From NCBI RefSeq assembly GCF_905220705.1, contig NZ_CAJNAT010000043.1:1-52088 (forward strand): a stretch of 52,088 nt of DNA, written 5' to 3'. Below are positions 15,727-24,196 of the stretch, piece after piece. Under the pieces are notes generated by a model that had not been told where the DNA came from, did no database searches, and saw only the letters and a program-made list of their open reading frames with translations. Positions within the stretch are counted from its first letter, which is position 1, and each line of letters begins with the position of its first letter. Made by a program: the position numbers and the translations under genes. Source of the stretch: Paraburkholderia domus. Its GTDB lineage: Bacteria; Pseudomonadota; Gammaproteobacteria; Burkholderiales; Burkholderiaceae.

Positions 15727-16848
15727 ATGAAACTGAAGTGGAGCGGAGTAGCGGTACTCGCGGTATTCGCCAGCGCAGCGCATGCGCAGTCGTCGGTCAC
15801 GTTGTACGGCGCAATCGATTCGGGCGTTTTCTTTCAGAGCACGGCGGCGTCTTCCTTCGCGCCGAACGCCCACAACAACGGGCACGTGTACGGCATCAAG
15901 GACGGCAGCCTCTATGGGAGTTTCTGGGGCATCAAGGGGACCGAAGACATCGGCGGCGGCTACAAGGTCAACTTCAGACTGCAGGGGGTGTTCAACAGCA
16001 GCAACGGCAAGGTTGGGCTGCCCGACACGACGGGCACGACTGCGATATTCAACCAGCAGACGACGGTCGGCCTCTCCGGACCGTTCGGCACGTTCGACGC
16101 CGGACGGCAGTACACGCCGATGATCTACGCGATGGCCGATACCGACGTCCGCGCGGCGCAGTACTTCGGCAGCATCCTGGGCGCATGGCTTGGGCTGAAC
16201 CAGGCCGCCGGCTGGCCCGGGACGAACACGAATGTGCCGCTCGGGGCGTTGTATGACAGCAACGCGCTCGTCTATCAGACACCGAAGTTCTACGGCGCGT
16301 CAGCCGCGCTCGAGTACGCGCCGGGCGGCGTGGCGGGCCAGATTCAGGGCGGTACGCGCGAATCGGCGGTGCTCAGGTATTCGAACTACGGCCTCAACCT
16401 GTCCGCCGTCTACTACAACGCTCACGACACGAACCTCGCGGCGGCCGCGCCGACCGGGTACGACAATAACCGCCTCTACTATTTCGGCGCGAAGTACACG
16501 TTCCGCGGCGTATCGGTGTCGGCGTCGTACGGGATCGGCAAGAATCCGTCGAACACGCTCCTCGCGGACTACGAAATGATTTCGGGTGGTCTCGGCTATC
16601 AGTTCACCCCGTTCTTCAAGATCACGTCCGGCTTCTACTACCTGAAGGACCGCAACAACTCGGCGAACCATTCGAGTGAATACGCGGTGGGCGCGGAATA
16701 CAACCTGTCGAAGCGCACAATCGTCTCTGCGCAGGTCGGCTACGTCGCGAACCACGGGACGATGAACCAGACGATCATGTACGGCCAGATCGTCGCGCCG
16801 GGCGTATCGACCACGGCCGCAATGATCGGTCTGCGTCACAGCTTCTGA
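15727..16848 (+). CDS. Outer-membrane porin (Burkholderiales OmpC-like)
   Basis: The 373-residue precursor has a signal peptide cleaved after A-H-A and a mature start Q-S-S-V-T-L-Y-G, the hallmark of this porin family. It also has G-S-F-W-G-I-K-G-T-E-D-I-G-G-G and F-D-A-G-R-Q, and ends in R-H-S-F, the outer-membrane sorting signal. It forms a 16-strand trimeric channel for small hydrophilic solutes. GAGGAG stands before the ATG. Two TGTCGACA sites upstream suggest that it is induced with the catabolic genes and admits their substrate. Confidence 0.92.
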   Translation: MKLKWSGVAVLAVFASAAHAQSSVTLYGAIDSGVFFQSTAASSFAPNAHNNGHVYGIKDGSLYGSFWGIKGTEDIGGGYKVNFRLQGVFNSSNGKVGLPDTTGTTAIFNQQTTVGLSGPFGTFDAGRQYTPMIYAMADTDVRAAQYFGSILGAWLGLNQAAGWPGTNTNVPLGALYDSNALVYQTPKFYGASAALEYAPGGVAGQIQGGTRESAVLRYSNYGLNLSAVYYNAHDTNLAAAAPTGYDNNRLYYFGAKYTFRGVSVSASYGIGKNPSNTLLADYEMISGGLGYQFTPFFKITSGFYYLKDRNNSANHSSEYAVGAEYNLSKRTIVSAQVGYVANHGTMNQTIMYGQIVAPGVSTTAAMIGLRHSF

Positions 16849-16876
16849 TGAATTGAAATCGAAACGGAGAACAACG

Positions 16877-17251
16877 ATGAAAACGATGAATGGACTCAGG
16901 GTGGCGCTTGGCGTCGCGATCACGGCGGTGTCGATCGGCGCGTGGGCGCAGGACGGCGCGTCGGCAGGGGCCTCGGCTGGCACGGCGGTCACCGCGTCTG
17001 GCGGGATGACGGCCAAAGCCACACGGCAGGCGAATCGAGCGCTACGACGCAAGGTGTACGCAGCACTCGCGAAGCACAAGGAGATCGACGCGGGCGACAT
17101 CGGTGTCACCGCGAAAGGCGGCACGGTGATGATCAGCGGCACGGTCCCGGACGCGTCGCAGATCAATACCGTCACCGAGATCGTGAAGGGCGTCGAGGGT
17201 GTGACGTCGGTGACCAGCAAGCTCTCGGTGCAGCGGCCGTTCGGCCAGTAG
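16877..17251 (+). CDS. Exported BON-domain protein
   Basis: This protein of 124 residues starts with a signal peptide (M-K-T-M-N-G-L-R-V-A-L-G-V-A, cleavage after A-W-A). An Ala/Gly/Ser-rich linker precedes a BON domain (about 55-120) with V-Y-A-A-L-A-K, I-D-A-G-D-I-G-V-T-A-K-G-G-T-V-M-I-S-G-T-V and G-V-T-S-V. BON domains bind phospholipid and occur in periplasmic envelope-stress proteins such as OsmY. The start follows CGGAGA. It lies 28 bases after the porin stop and is probably cotranscribed. Confidence 0.85.
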   Translation: MKTMNGLRVALGVAITAVSIGAWAQDGASAGASAGTAVTASGGMTAKATRQANRALRRKVYAALAKHKEIDAGDIGVTAKGGTVMISGTVPDASQINTVTEIVKGVEGVTSVTSKLSVQRPFGQ

Positions 17252-17306
17252 AGCGGCGCGCAGGCTGGTTGAATTTGAATAGACAGACTTGCCCAATGGA
17301 TTTGAA

Positions 17307-17370
17307 CCTGACTCACGTCTGCAAACCGCGCGCGACCTTTCCAGGTCGACTGCGCCTTGCGTGAGTCAGG
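17307..17370 (+). terminator. Nested stem-loop after the BON gene
   Basis: CCTGACTCACG (17307-17317) pairs with CGTGAGTCAGG (17360-17370), an 11-pair stem. Inside the loop, CGACCT/AGGTCG (17333-17348) forms a second six-pair hairpin with a four-base loop. It lies about 55 bases beyond the BON stop. It could be a terminator or a structured RNA element; no strong T-tract follows. The rest of 17252-17532 holds no gene I can support. Confidence 0.45.
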
Positions 17371-17532
17371 GTTCGCGATGCGCCGTCATGATCGACCGTC
17401 GAGTGAGCGAAGACGACCATTAGCTCGCGCGTTATAAGCGCAACTGGAACTCGAAGCACGGCATGTTGTGGGGTCCGTCGCACTTCATGAATACCCAGAC
17501 CGGTCAGCCGTTCACGCAAGGAGGAACCTGTC

Positions 17533-18054
17533 ATGAAGGTCATCTCTCACCTCGACAAGGTGCGACGCTTGTCGGCGCTTCGACAGCATCTCGATCCGTT
17601 AGCAGACTTCGAATTGTGGTTCTGGACCACGCTGACCGCAAGTATCAACGTCTTCAATGCAACGCTGCACCTCACTGGTCTGACGCGTGACGATCCCGTG
17701 TTCTCGACCATTCCCGGCGTGCACGTTGTGAAGCAAGCGGACGGTAGCTACGCGCGCGAGTTGCGCGGGCTCGGCGATGTGAGCCATGTCGATTGGCCGG
17801 CAATCGAGGGAGAAGTACCTCAGGCCATTCGGCAACTCGAACACGCGTTGCATACCATCGAGTATCACCGGGATCCATGCATTCGCGGAGATTGCGCTCC
17901 AACACAAGCCATCGTCGACGAATGTGAACAAGCGTTTACACAAGTCGTGTACGCATTCGAACAAGCGTTGAGGGATACCGACTATGAAAACCGGGAATCA
18001 TCGGATCAAAGCCGAGAACATCGAGACGTCGCTAAGGATTCTCGGCGAAGATGA
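17533..18054 (+). CDS. Hypothetical protein, first of an overlapping pair
   Basis: I do not recognise this 173-residue protein. It has no signal peptide or membrane segment. The N-terminal half (to about 120) contains F-W-T-T-L-T-A-S-I-N-V-F-N-A-T-L-H-L and a conserved-looking P-G-V-H-V-V. The last 40 residues are very polar (E-N-R-E-S-S-D-Q-S-R-E-H-R), probably because this part is read over the next gene. AAGGAGGA stands before the ATG, a strong ribosome site, so the gene is real. It overlaps the next frame by 71 bases. Confidence 0.6.
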   Translation: MKVISHLDKVRRLSALRQHLDPLADFELWFWTTLTASINVFNATLHLTGLTRDDPVFSTIPGVHVVKQADGSYARELRGLGDVSHVDWPAIEGEVPQAIRQLEHALHTIEYHRDPCIRGDCAPTQAIVDECEQAFTQVVYAFEQALRDTDYENRESSDQSREHRDVAKDSRRR

Positions 18055-18349
18055 CTGGGAAATGAAAATTGAGGCAGCGATGCTGGCCGGGACACACTGG
18101 GCGAACTACGCGCTGCATCGCCGCGGCGTCACTTCAGACAGTGAGGACATCGTCCACAACTCGATGCTCGTCGTGAACATGCTGCGCAAGTATTCCCTTG
18201 CGGAAGGCGAACTGCTTGGTGCGCTGACCGAAATCGAGGAGCTTCGCCCTCTTTATGTTCGGGGAGACTTGCCAGACGGTTCTCGCGCCGCAGCGCGGGC
18301 GTTGGAACTGCTTCGGTTGATCAGCGCGCTCGCCAGGCGCGCGCCATGA
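17984..18349 (+). CDS. Hypothetical helical protein, second of an overlapping pair
   Basis: This 121-residue protein is probably all helical and cytoplasmic. It includes G-T-H-W-A-N-Y-A-L-H-R-R-G-V and D-I-V-H-N-S-M-L, with regularly placed His residues, and later I-E-E-L-R-P-L-Y-V-R-G-D. This arrangement recalls small HEPN-like or four-helix proteins, but I cannot assign a family. The start at 17984 lies within the previous gene (71-base overlap). A later ATG at 18062, close to the upstream stop, is an alternative. The pair sits just before the TauD transcription unit. Confidence 0.55.
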   Translation: MKTGNHRIKAENIETSLRILGEDDWEMKIEAAMLAGTHWANYALHRRGVTSDSEDIVHNSMLVVNMLRKYSLAEGELLGALTEIEELRPLYVRGDLPDGSRAAARALELLRLISALARRAP

Positions 18350-18549
18350 CTGCTTCAGCAGAAAGCGTCGCGAGGATTCATCCGACCATTCAAGTGCCAG
18401 TTGCTCGATCAAGGGAGTACTCGCGCGCTACCGCCAGCCCGAGCGGCGGCATCAATAACTCGCGATCAACCAGGCCTGCGGCGGGCACGGCGCACGGCTA
18501 GCCATACCTGCCATCGTATTTCACGACCGACTAAGTCTGGCGAGCATGA

Positions 18550-18569
18550 AATTAATGTCGACATAAATA
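18550..18569. promoter_or_regulatory. TGTCGACA operator, site C
   Basis: AATTAATGTCGACATAAATA contains TGTCGACA at 18556-18563, about 135 bases before the TauD-family start codon. The region 18350-18698 otherwise holds no gene I can support. Confidence 0.65.
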
Positions 18570-18698
18570 AGATGGTCTGCTATCTTGTTTGTACAGATGC
18601 GGGGCAACAATATTTTTCGGTTTCGTAAAGCTGCGGCGCCACGCGGCGACGGTGGGGGAATTGGCGAAATTCCCGCCAGATACAAGGAGATATCGCTC

Positions 18699-19544
18699 AT
18701 GATTAAGGTAGAAAGACTGACCGCTTGCATTGGTGCCGAGGTGTCCGGTGTGAGCCTGGGGGATGCGTCCCGAGATGCATCGCTGTTCGCGGAAATCAAG
18801 GCTTTGTTGCTTAAGCACCGAGTCCTCTTTTTTCGAGATCAAGATATCTCCCGGAAAGAGCATGTCGCCTTTGCGAGCCGCTTCGGGAAATTGGAAGAGC
18901 ATCCCGTTGCGGAGAGCGATCCGGAAAACCCGGGCCTCGTGCAGATCTATCGATCGCAACAAAAGAATCCTTACGAAAACAACTATCACAGTGACGGACT
19001 TTGGCGGCCGAACCCATCTATGGGTGCCGTGTTGCGCTGCGTCGAGTGTCCGGAGGTTGGGGGTGACACCATCTGGGTCAACATGGTAGAGGCTTATAAG
19101 CAACTACCAGAAGAGATCAAGAAGCGCATCGAGGGGTTGAGAGCAAAAAGCAGCATTGAGCACTCGTTCGGTGCGGCAATGGATCCGGAGGAGCGAAGAA
19201 AACTTGCGGCGCAGAATCCAGAGGTGGAGCACCCTGTCGTGCGGACTCACCCAGAGACTGGCGAAAAGATTCTTTACGTCAGCAGCTTCACGACGCATTT
19301 CGCCAACTACCACACACCTGAGAATGTGCGTTGCGGTTTGGACAAGACGCCAGGTGCGAGCCTTCTGCTGAATTATCTGCTGAGCCAGGCATCGATCCCT
19401 GAGTATCAGGTTCGCTTCCGGTGGAAACCGAACAGTATTGCCATCTGGGACAACCGGTCAACGCAGCACTACGCGGTCATGGATTATTGGCCGGCTCCGC
19501 GCAAGATGGAGCGAGCAGGAATCGAAGGCGATAAACCATACTAA
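18699..19544 (+). CDS. TauD/TfdA-family Fe(II)/2-oxoglutarate dioxygenase
   Basis: This protein of 281 residues has the TauD fold. The iron ligands are His97-x-Asp99 (N-N-Y-H-S-D-G-L-W-R) and distal His257 (N-R-S-T-Q-H-Y-A-V), with an arginine about 11 residues later (P-R-K-M-E-R) for 2-oxoglutarate. Relatives attack taurine, alkyl sulfates, phenoxy herbicides and similar acids. The ATG at 18699 has AAGGAG at good spacing, and the frame upstream of it is not conserved. Site C lies before it and the GntR gene after it. A decayed tail of a homologue is at 30607-30744. It probably starts breakdown of the regulon substrate, which is unknown. Confidence 0.88.
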   Translation: MIKVERLTACIGAEVSGVSLGDASRDASLFAEIKALLLKHRVLFFRDQDISRKEHVAFASRFGKLEEHPVAESDPENPGLVQIYRSQQKNPYENNYHSDGLWRPNPSMGAVLRCVECPEVGGDTIWVNMVEAYKQLPEEIKKRIEGLRAKSSIEHSFGAAMDPEERRKLAAQNPEVEHPVVRTHPETGEKILYVSSFTTHFANYHTPENVRCGLDKTPGASLLLNYLLSQASIPEYQVRFRWKPNSIAIWDNRSTQHYAVMDYWPAPRKMERAGIEGDKPY

Positions 19545-19699
19545 CCGTTTGCTTGTCCTCGCGAGGCTCGAGGTGTTCGGGCTCTCTCGGGCGGTCGCAG
19601 TTCGGTTTTGCATGGATCATTGCTTGGCTCGGTCAGCGCGTCGTCATGGCTGTCGCCCGTGCTGCCCACCGAATGCTCGATGCGGCCGTCGGCCGGGGA

Positions 19700-19719
19700 G
19701 TTTTTGTCGACATTAGAAT
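19700..19719. promoter_or_regulatory. TGTCGACA operator, site D
   Basis: The minus strand reads ATTCTAATGTCGACAAAAAC, the same site as A-C in inverted orientation (core 19705-19712). It lies 67 bases before the GntR start codon and fits autoregulation. A related half-site, TTCGACGAAAATTAA, follows at 19750-19764. Confidence 0.6.
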
Positions 19720-19778
19720 GCTGGAGACTATAATGGTTAAAGGATTAAATTCGACGAAAATTAATTGCGCTATACGCC

Positions 19779-20603
19779 ATGGCCCGAAATAAAACGCAGA
19801 ACCTTCCCGATCTTTCCTCGCTCCTTACGCCCAAGAATTCACTGATGCTGGCAGTCGAGCGGGCGGTGCTGCGCGGGCAGGACTGGGCGTATGCCTCGGT
19901 GCCGATTGCCGAGCAGATCGCTGCCCGGCTGGCCGGGGTCATTACGCTTGACCTGGTGAAGTCGGGGCAGCGCTTGCTGGAGAAAGATATCAGCGAGGTG
20001 CTGCACGTTAGCCGCGCGCCGGTGCGCGAAGCGATGCGTATTCTGGAGCGGGACCGCCTGGTTGAGTTTCAGGCCAGACGCGGGGCGATCGTTACGGCGC
20101 CCGACGAGAATGAGCTTCGGGACATTTTCCGTGTGCGCAGCGTGCTTTACGTCACGATGTTGGAGCAGGTGGCGCGCGAAAACCCGTCCGAACTCGAGGC
20201 GTTACTGAACGAGCATATGCCCAGGCTAACCAGGGCGGCCGAGGAGTCGGTCGACGCCTATGCCGTGGAAAGCTTCCTCCTGAATTTCAACACGGTCGAT
20301 CTGTGCCGCAACCGGCTTCTGGTCGATGTCCTGCACTCCATCTCATTGAGAACCCTGCGGTATGTTCGGCTAGGATTTGTGGCTAAGCCTCAGTCGGTTC
20401 GCACATCTTTAAAAGTCTGGAGCGCGCTGCAGAAGGCGGCGATCAAGCGGGACAACAAGCTACTGCTTTCCCTTGCAGCGTCGCGGCTGGACGACGCCAG
20501 GGACGCTGCCATTCGCGCAATCGTTGCAAAACCGGCAGACAGTCGACCTGCACGTGCCACAAAGCCGGCGCGGGCCCGAGTAGCAGCCGCCTCTGCAGAG
20601 TGA
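19779..20603 (+). CDS. GntR-family regulator with FCD domain
   Basis: This 274-residue protein has a GntR winged helix at about 45-110 (I-S-E-V-L-H-V-S-R-A-P-V-R-E-A-M-R-I-L-E) and an FCD ligand-binding domain (about 115-250) as in FadR/VanR. An unusual basic, Ala/Pro-rich tail of some 25 residues follows. About 40 residues precede the usual start of the DNA-binding domain. FCD regulators usually repress catabolic genes until an organic acid binds. The TGTCGACA sites before this gene and before the porin, TauD and MFS genes are its likely operators. No clear ribosome site precedes the ATG. Confidence 0.85.
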   Translation: MARNKTQNLPDLSSLLTPKNSLMLAVERAVLRGQDWAYASVPIAEQIAARLAGVITLDLVKSGQRLLEKDISEVLHVSRAPVREAMRILERDRLVEFQARRGAIVTAPDENELRDIFRVRSVLYVTMLEQVARENPSELEALLNEHMPRLTRAAEESVDAYAVESFLLNFNTVDLCRNRLLVDVLHSISLRTLRYVRLGFVAKPQSVRTSLKVWSALQKAAIKRDNKLLLSLAASRLDDARDAAIRAIVAKPADSRPARATKPARARVAAASAE

Positions 20604-20641
20604 GTCGCTCCGGGCTGCTAAGGAAAGTTGAATCCTGATTG

Positions 20642-20670
20642 CGCGGCGTTCCATCTTTTGGAACGCCGCG
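20642..20670 (+). terminator. Intrinsic terminator-like hairpin after the GntR gene
   Basis: CGCGGCGTTCC (20642-20652) and GGAACGCCGCG (20660-20670) form an 11-pair perfect stem with a seven-base loop. A moderately T-rich stretch (GGTTTTCC-like) follows. It lies 39 bases beyond the GntR stop. Confidence 0.65.
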
Positions 20671-21454
20671 GTGGGTTTTCCGTTGCCGGTGCCCCGTCTA
20701 TCGTGGCCGCGGTGCAGCGCGAATTGATTGGAACATTCCGTGCATAGTTGCGGCACGTTGGGATGTCATGTCGTCGGAATCGACTCCGCTTCCCGCTCAT
20801 CCATCCTCTCCTCGACGCTGGGTACGTTCACCTGGTAGCAGACACCGCATACCAGCACCTTCGGTAGTTTGCTACACGCCAGTGCGGGAATCTTGCTCCC
20901 GCATCAGCGGATTCGCGTACACGCAGTGCATCGTGCCGATCCCGCGATCAGGCCACGCACGCTTCAACTTTACTTGTGCCGGACCAGCTCGATCCGGTGC
21001 GAGAAATCCTTGTCGATGATCGTTTCGTCGCGCCCCCAATATGACGAACCTTAGCTTTGCTTAGGGTTTACGCCGCGTCGTAACAGTTCGCTTCTGCGCT
21101 CAGACGTGACGTTTCGCGTGCTGATAATAATTAATGTCGCCAAAAATAATTCCCGGTGCTATCCTGAAATCAGTGTCCGTCGTCAGGAGCTTCGCAGCCG
21201 CAAGGGAGGCTTTGGCGCAACACTTATACGGAGGTGTTCATACTGGCAAGCGCCTTCCACAAGTCATCGAGACGCTTGAAATAAGCGTTGAAATCCAAAG
21301 CGCGCACGGGCGACACAAAGAAAGCGTCCGGTGATGCTGACGGTCAGCAGAAACCACTGCCGGTCCCGGTTTAGCGGTCTTGCCTCACAGGGGCCAGACG
21401 ACACCAGGCGGCACGATTCAATATGAATTTAGAGAATCATCGGAGGAGACAGAA
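20671..21454. other. Gene-free region before the MFS gene, with operator site E
   Basis: No frame here has both a ribosome site and a recognisable family. The only clear element is AATTAATGTCGCCAAAAATA (21129-21148), the fifth copy of the operator with one core change (GTCGCC). It lies about 310 bases before the MFS start. Confidence 0.5.
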
Positions 21455-22750
21455 TTGAGCCCTTATACAAGTAACGTAATGCCGGCCGAGTCGGCGGCGG
21501 CTACCAGTGGCGCCCGAGTCTACGCCTGGGTGGTATTTGCATTGATGTTTTGCCTTTTGCTGTCTGACTACATGTCGCGGCAGGCGCTCAATGCCTTGTT
21601 TCCGATCTTGAAAGTGCAGTGGCAGCTGACCGATACAAAGCTCGGTTCGATTAGCGGCGTGGTGCCGTTGGCGGTCGGCGTGCTGACCCTCCCATTTTCG
21701 ATAGTCGCGGACCGTTGGGGGCGTGTCAAAAGCATTGCGCTGATGGCTGCGCTGTGGAGCGTTGCCACGCTCGGTTGCGCGATTGCCAGCAGCTACAACG
21801 AGATGTTCATCGCGCGCATCTTCGTTGGTGTCGGCGAGGCTGCTTACGGAAGTGTCGGACTCGCGATGCTCATGAGCATCTTTCCAAAGCGTCTGCGCTC
21901 TACCATTGCCGGCGGCTTTACGTCTGCCGCTGCCTTTGGGTCCGTGCTCGGTGTTTCGCTTTCCGGCGTCGTTGCGACTCACTTTGGCTGGCGCTGGTCG
22001 ATGGGTCTGATGGCGATCTTCGGTTTTGTGTTGGTGATCATTTACTTCTTCGTCGTCTCGGAAAAAAGGCTCGCGCGTGCGCATGCGGCCAATGCGAGCG
22101 GAACGCCGGTGGCGGAGCGTCTGAAACTGACGCCTCGAGCGTTTTTCTCTGGCCTGTTCCCATCCCGCTCCGTCTTTTGTGCGTACCTCGGCAGCGCCTC
22201 GCAAATCTTCATTCAGGGCACGCTTTTCGTGTGGCTGCCCAGCTACCTGAATCGTTACTGGGACATGCCTGTCAGCAAGGCAGCCGTCGTGGCGGCCGGC
22301 CTTGTCCTTGTCAGCGGCATGGGCCAACTTCTGTGCGGTGTGATCACCGACCGGATCAGCCGGGACTCGTCGCTTAAGCGGTGGAACATGGCCATTGGTT
22401 ATTGCCTCGTGCTGGGCATCCTGCTGGCGGTCGCGTTCCGCTTGCCACCGGGCAATCTGCAGCTCGCGCTCCTTGCGCCCGCGGTGTTTTTCCTTGCCAG
22501 TTCGTTCGGCACATGTAGCGCGATTATTGCTGGGGCCACACCGCCAGCTATCCATGGCTCGGCATTTGCCACACTGACGCTGTTCAACAATATTTTAGGC
22601 CTCGCAGCGGGTCCCTTTTTCACCGGTGTGGTAGCGGACGCGGTGGGTCTTCAAGGCGCGTTGCGCCTGCTTCCGCTCGCGGCAGTTCTGCCCCTCACGG
22701 TGTACCTCATTGGCCGGTGGTGTCACATCGCGGAAGCGCGACGCGGCTGA
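21455..22750 (+). CDS. MFS transporter (organic-anion type), copy 1
   Basis: The 431-residue inner-membrane protein has about 12 hydrophobic segments. The MFS loop 2-3 signature (V-A-D-R-W-G-R-V-K-S) lies near residue 100, and W-L-P-S-Y-L-N-R-Y is in the middle. Such carriers often import organic acids by proton symport. The best start is the TTG at 21455, which has GGAGGAG six bases upstream; the frame back to 21380 lacks one. It is paralogous to 31498-32844, with several matching blocks (e.g. F-P-K-R-L-R-S). Site E upstream links it to the GntR regulon, so it probably carries the pathway substrate. Confidence 0.85.
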   Translation: MSPYTSNVMPAESAAATSGARVYAWVVFALMFCLLLSDYMSRQALNALFPILKVQWQLTDTKLGSISGVVPLAVGVLTLPFSIVADRWGRVKSIALMAALWSVATLGCAIASSYNEMFIARIFVGVGEAAYGSVGLAMLMSIFPKRLRSTIAGGFTSAAAFGSVLGVSLSGVVATHFGWRWSMGLMAIFGFVLVIIYFFVVSEKRLARAHAANASGTPVAERLKLTPRAFFSGLFPSRSVFCAYLGSASQIFIQGTLFVWLPSYLNRYWDMPVSKAAVVAAGLVLVSGMGQLLCGVITDRISRDSSLKRWNMAIGYCLVLGILLAVAFRLPPGNLQLALLAPAVFFLASSFGTCSAIIAGATPPAIHGSAFATLTLFNNILGLAAGPFFTGVVADAVGLQGALRLLPLAAVLPLTVYLIGRWCHIAEARRG

Positions 22751-22883
22751 GCGTGCCGCCGGCGCGGTGAACCTCATCGACTGGACGTTTTCTGATGTCC
22801 ATGTTCCGAGTGGCCCGCCTTGATGGGCCAGCTACACCGCTTACGCCGGGTGAGCCAGAAACTCCTGCAAATACGGACTTGCT

Positions 22884-24092
22884 ATGTCAAACCTGAATCC
22901 ATCGCTGCCGCTCGCGGGCGTGCGTGTGCTCGATCTTTCCCGCGTGCTGGCGGGCCCGTGGTGCGGCATGGTGCTGGGCGACCTCGGCGCCGAAGTCATC
23001 AAGGTCGAGCACCCGAAGCGCGGCGACGATACGCGCGATTGGGGCTTGCGCATCGGATCGACCGAGACGGCCTATTTCAATAGCGTCAACCGCAACAAGC
23101 GCTCGGTGAGCCTTGACCTGCAAACCGCCGAGGGCCAGCAGATCGCGCGGGATCTGGCTCAGAAGAGCGACGTCGTGATTCAGAACTTCAAGTTCGGCGG
23201 CATGGAGAAGCTGGGTCTCGGCTACGAGCAACTGAAGCAGAACCACGAGGACCTGATCTACTGCTCGATTTCCGGCTACGACCGCACGGGACCGGAGGCC
23301 GCACGCCCCGGCTACGATCTTGTGGTTCAGGGCGAGGCCGGGCTGATGGCGCTCAACGGCGAGGCCGGCCAGCCCCCGTTGAAGTTCGGGATCGCCGCAG
23401 TCGACATGTTCACAGGGATGTACTCGGCCCAGGCCATTCTGGCGGCGCTCTTCGAACGTCAACGAACCGGCAAGGGACATCACATTGAAATGGCGCTGTT
23501 CGACTGCGGACTGATGATCACCTCGTATTGCGGGGTGGAAGCGCTGATCGCGGGCGAAGACACGCCGCGTTACGGAAACGCGCATCCTTCAATCGTACCG
23601 TACGGTGTGTTCGACGCCGCGGATGGGCCGCTCGTCATCACGGTCGGCAACAATAACCAGTTTGCACGCTTTTGCCGCGAGGTAATCGAACGGCCCGATC
23701 TTGCCGAGGACGATCGCTTCCAGACCAATATCGGCCGCGCCGCGAATCGGGCGGTGCTGGTGCCCGAAATCGATCGCGAGATCGGGCGAAGAGAGCGCCG
23801 CAGTCTGCTCGACCGTTTGACGCAGGCCGGCATTCCATGCGGTGAAGTTCTCGGGCTCCACGAAGCGCTGACCTCGAAGCGCGCGCACGATGCTGGACTC
23901 GTGACGACGCATCCGCATCCGGAGGTTGGCAGCACGCAAGTCCTCGCTCCGCCCTGGCGCTTCGACGGCGCGCGCTTGCCGGTACGAAGCGCGCCGCCTC
24001 GACTGGGGGAAGGCACGGACGACGTGCTCCAGACGTTGCTCGGGCTGTCCGGTGAGCAACTCTCCCGATTGAAGGCTGACGGCGTCATCTGA
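22884..24092 (+). CDS. Class III (CaiB/BaiF) CoA-transferase
   Basis: The 402-residue protein has the family start L-A-G-V-R-V-L-D-L-S-R-V-L-A-G-P, then G-A-E-V-I-K-V-E and N-R-N-K-R-S-V-S-L-D-L. The catalytic aspartate is Asp174 (A-V-D-M-F-T-G). It transfers CoA between an acyl-CoA donor, often succinyl- or acetyl-CoA, and a carboxylic acid. Here it could activate the imported acid or recycle the acyl-CoA made by the BKACE. It starts 133 bases after the MFS gene on the same strand. It converges with phaC. Confidence 0.9.
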   Translation: MSNLNPSLPLAGVRVLDLSRVLAGPWCGMVLGDLGAEVIKVEHPKRGDDTRDWGLRIGSTETAYFNSVNRNKRSVSLDLQTAEGQQIARDLAQKSDVVIQNFKFGGMEKLGLGYEQLKQNHEDLIYCSISGYDRTGPEAARPGYDLVVQGEAGLMALNGEAGQPPLKFGIAAVDMFTGMYSAQAILAALFERQRTGKGHHIEMALFDCGLMITSYCGVEALIAGEDTPRYGNAHPSIVPYGVFDAADGPLVITVGNNNQFARFCREVIERPDLAEDDRFQTNIGRAANRAVLVPEIDREIGRRERRSLLDRLTQAGIPCGEVLGLHEALTSKRAHDAGLVTTHPHPEVGSTQVLAPPWRFDGARLPVRSAPPRLGEGTDDVLQTLLGLSGEQLSRLKADGVI

Positions 24093-24196
24093 CGTCGTGC
24101 GCGGACGCAGCACTGCGCCTCTGACTCTGGAGGCGCTGTCAATCGCCATCGAGAACGCGCACGCGCGTGACCGCCTGGTCTAAAGGCCGTTGCCGG

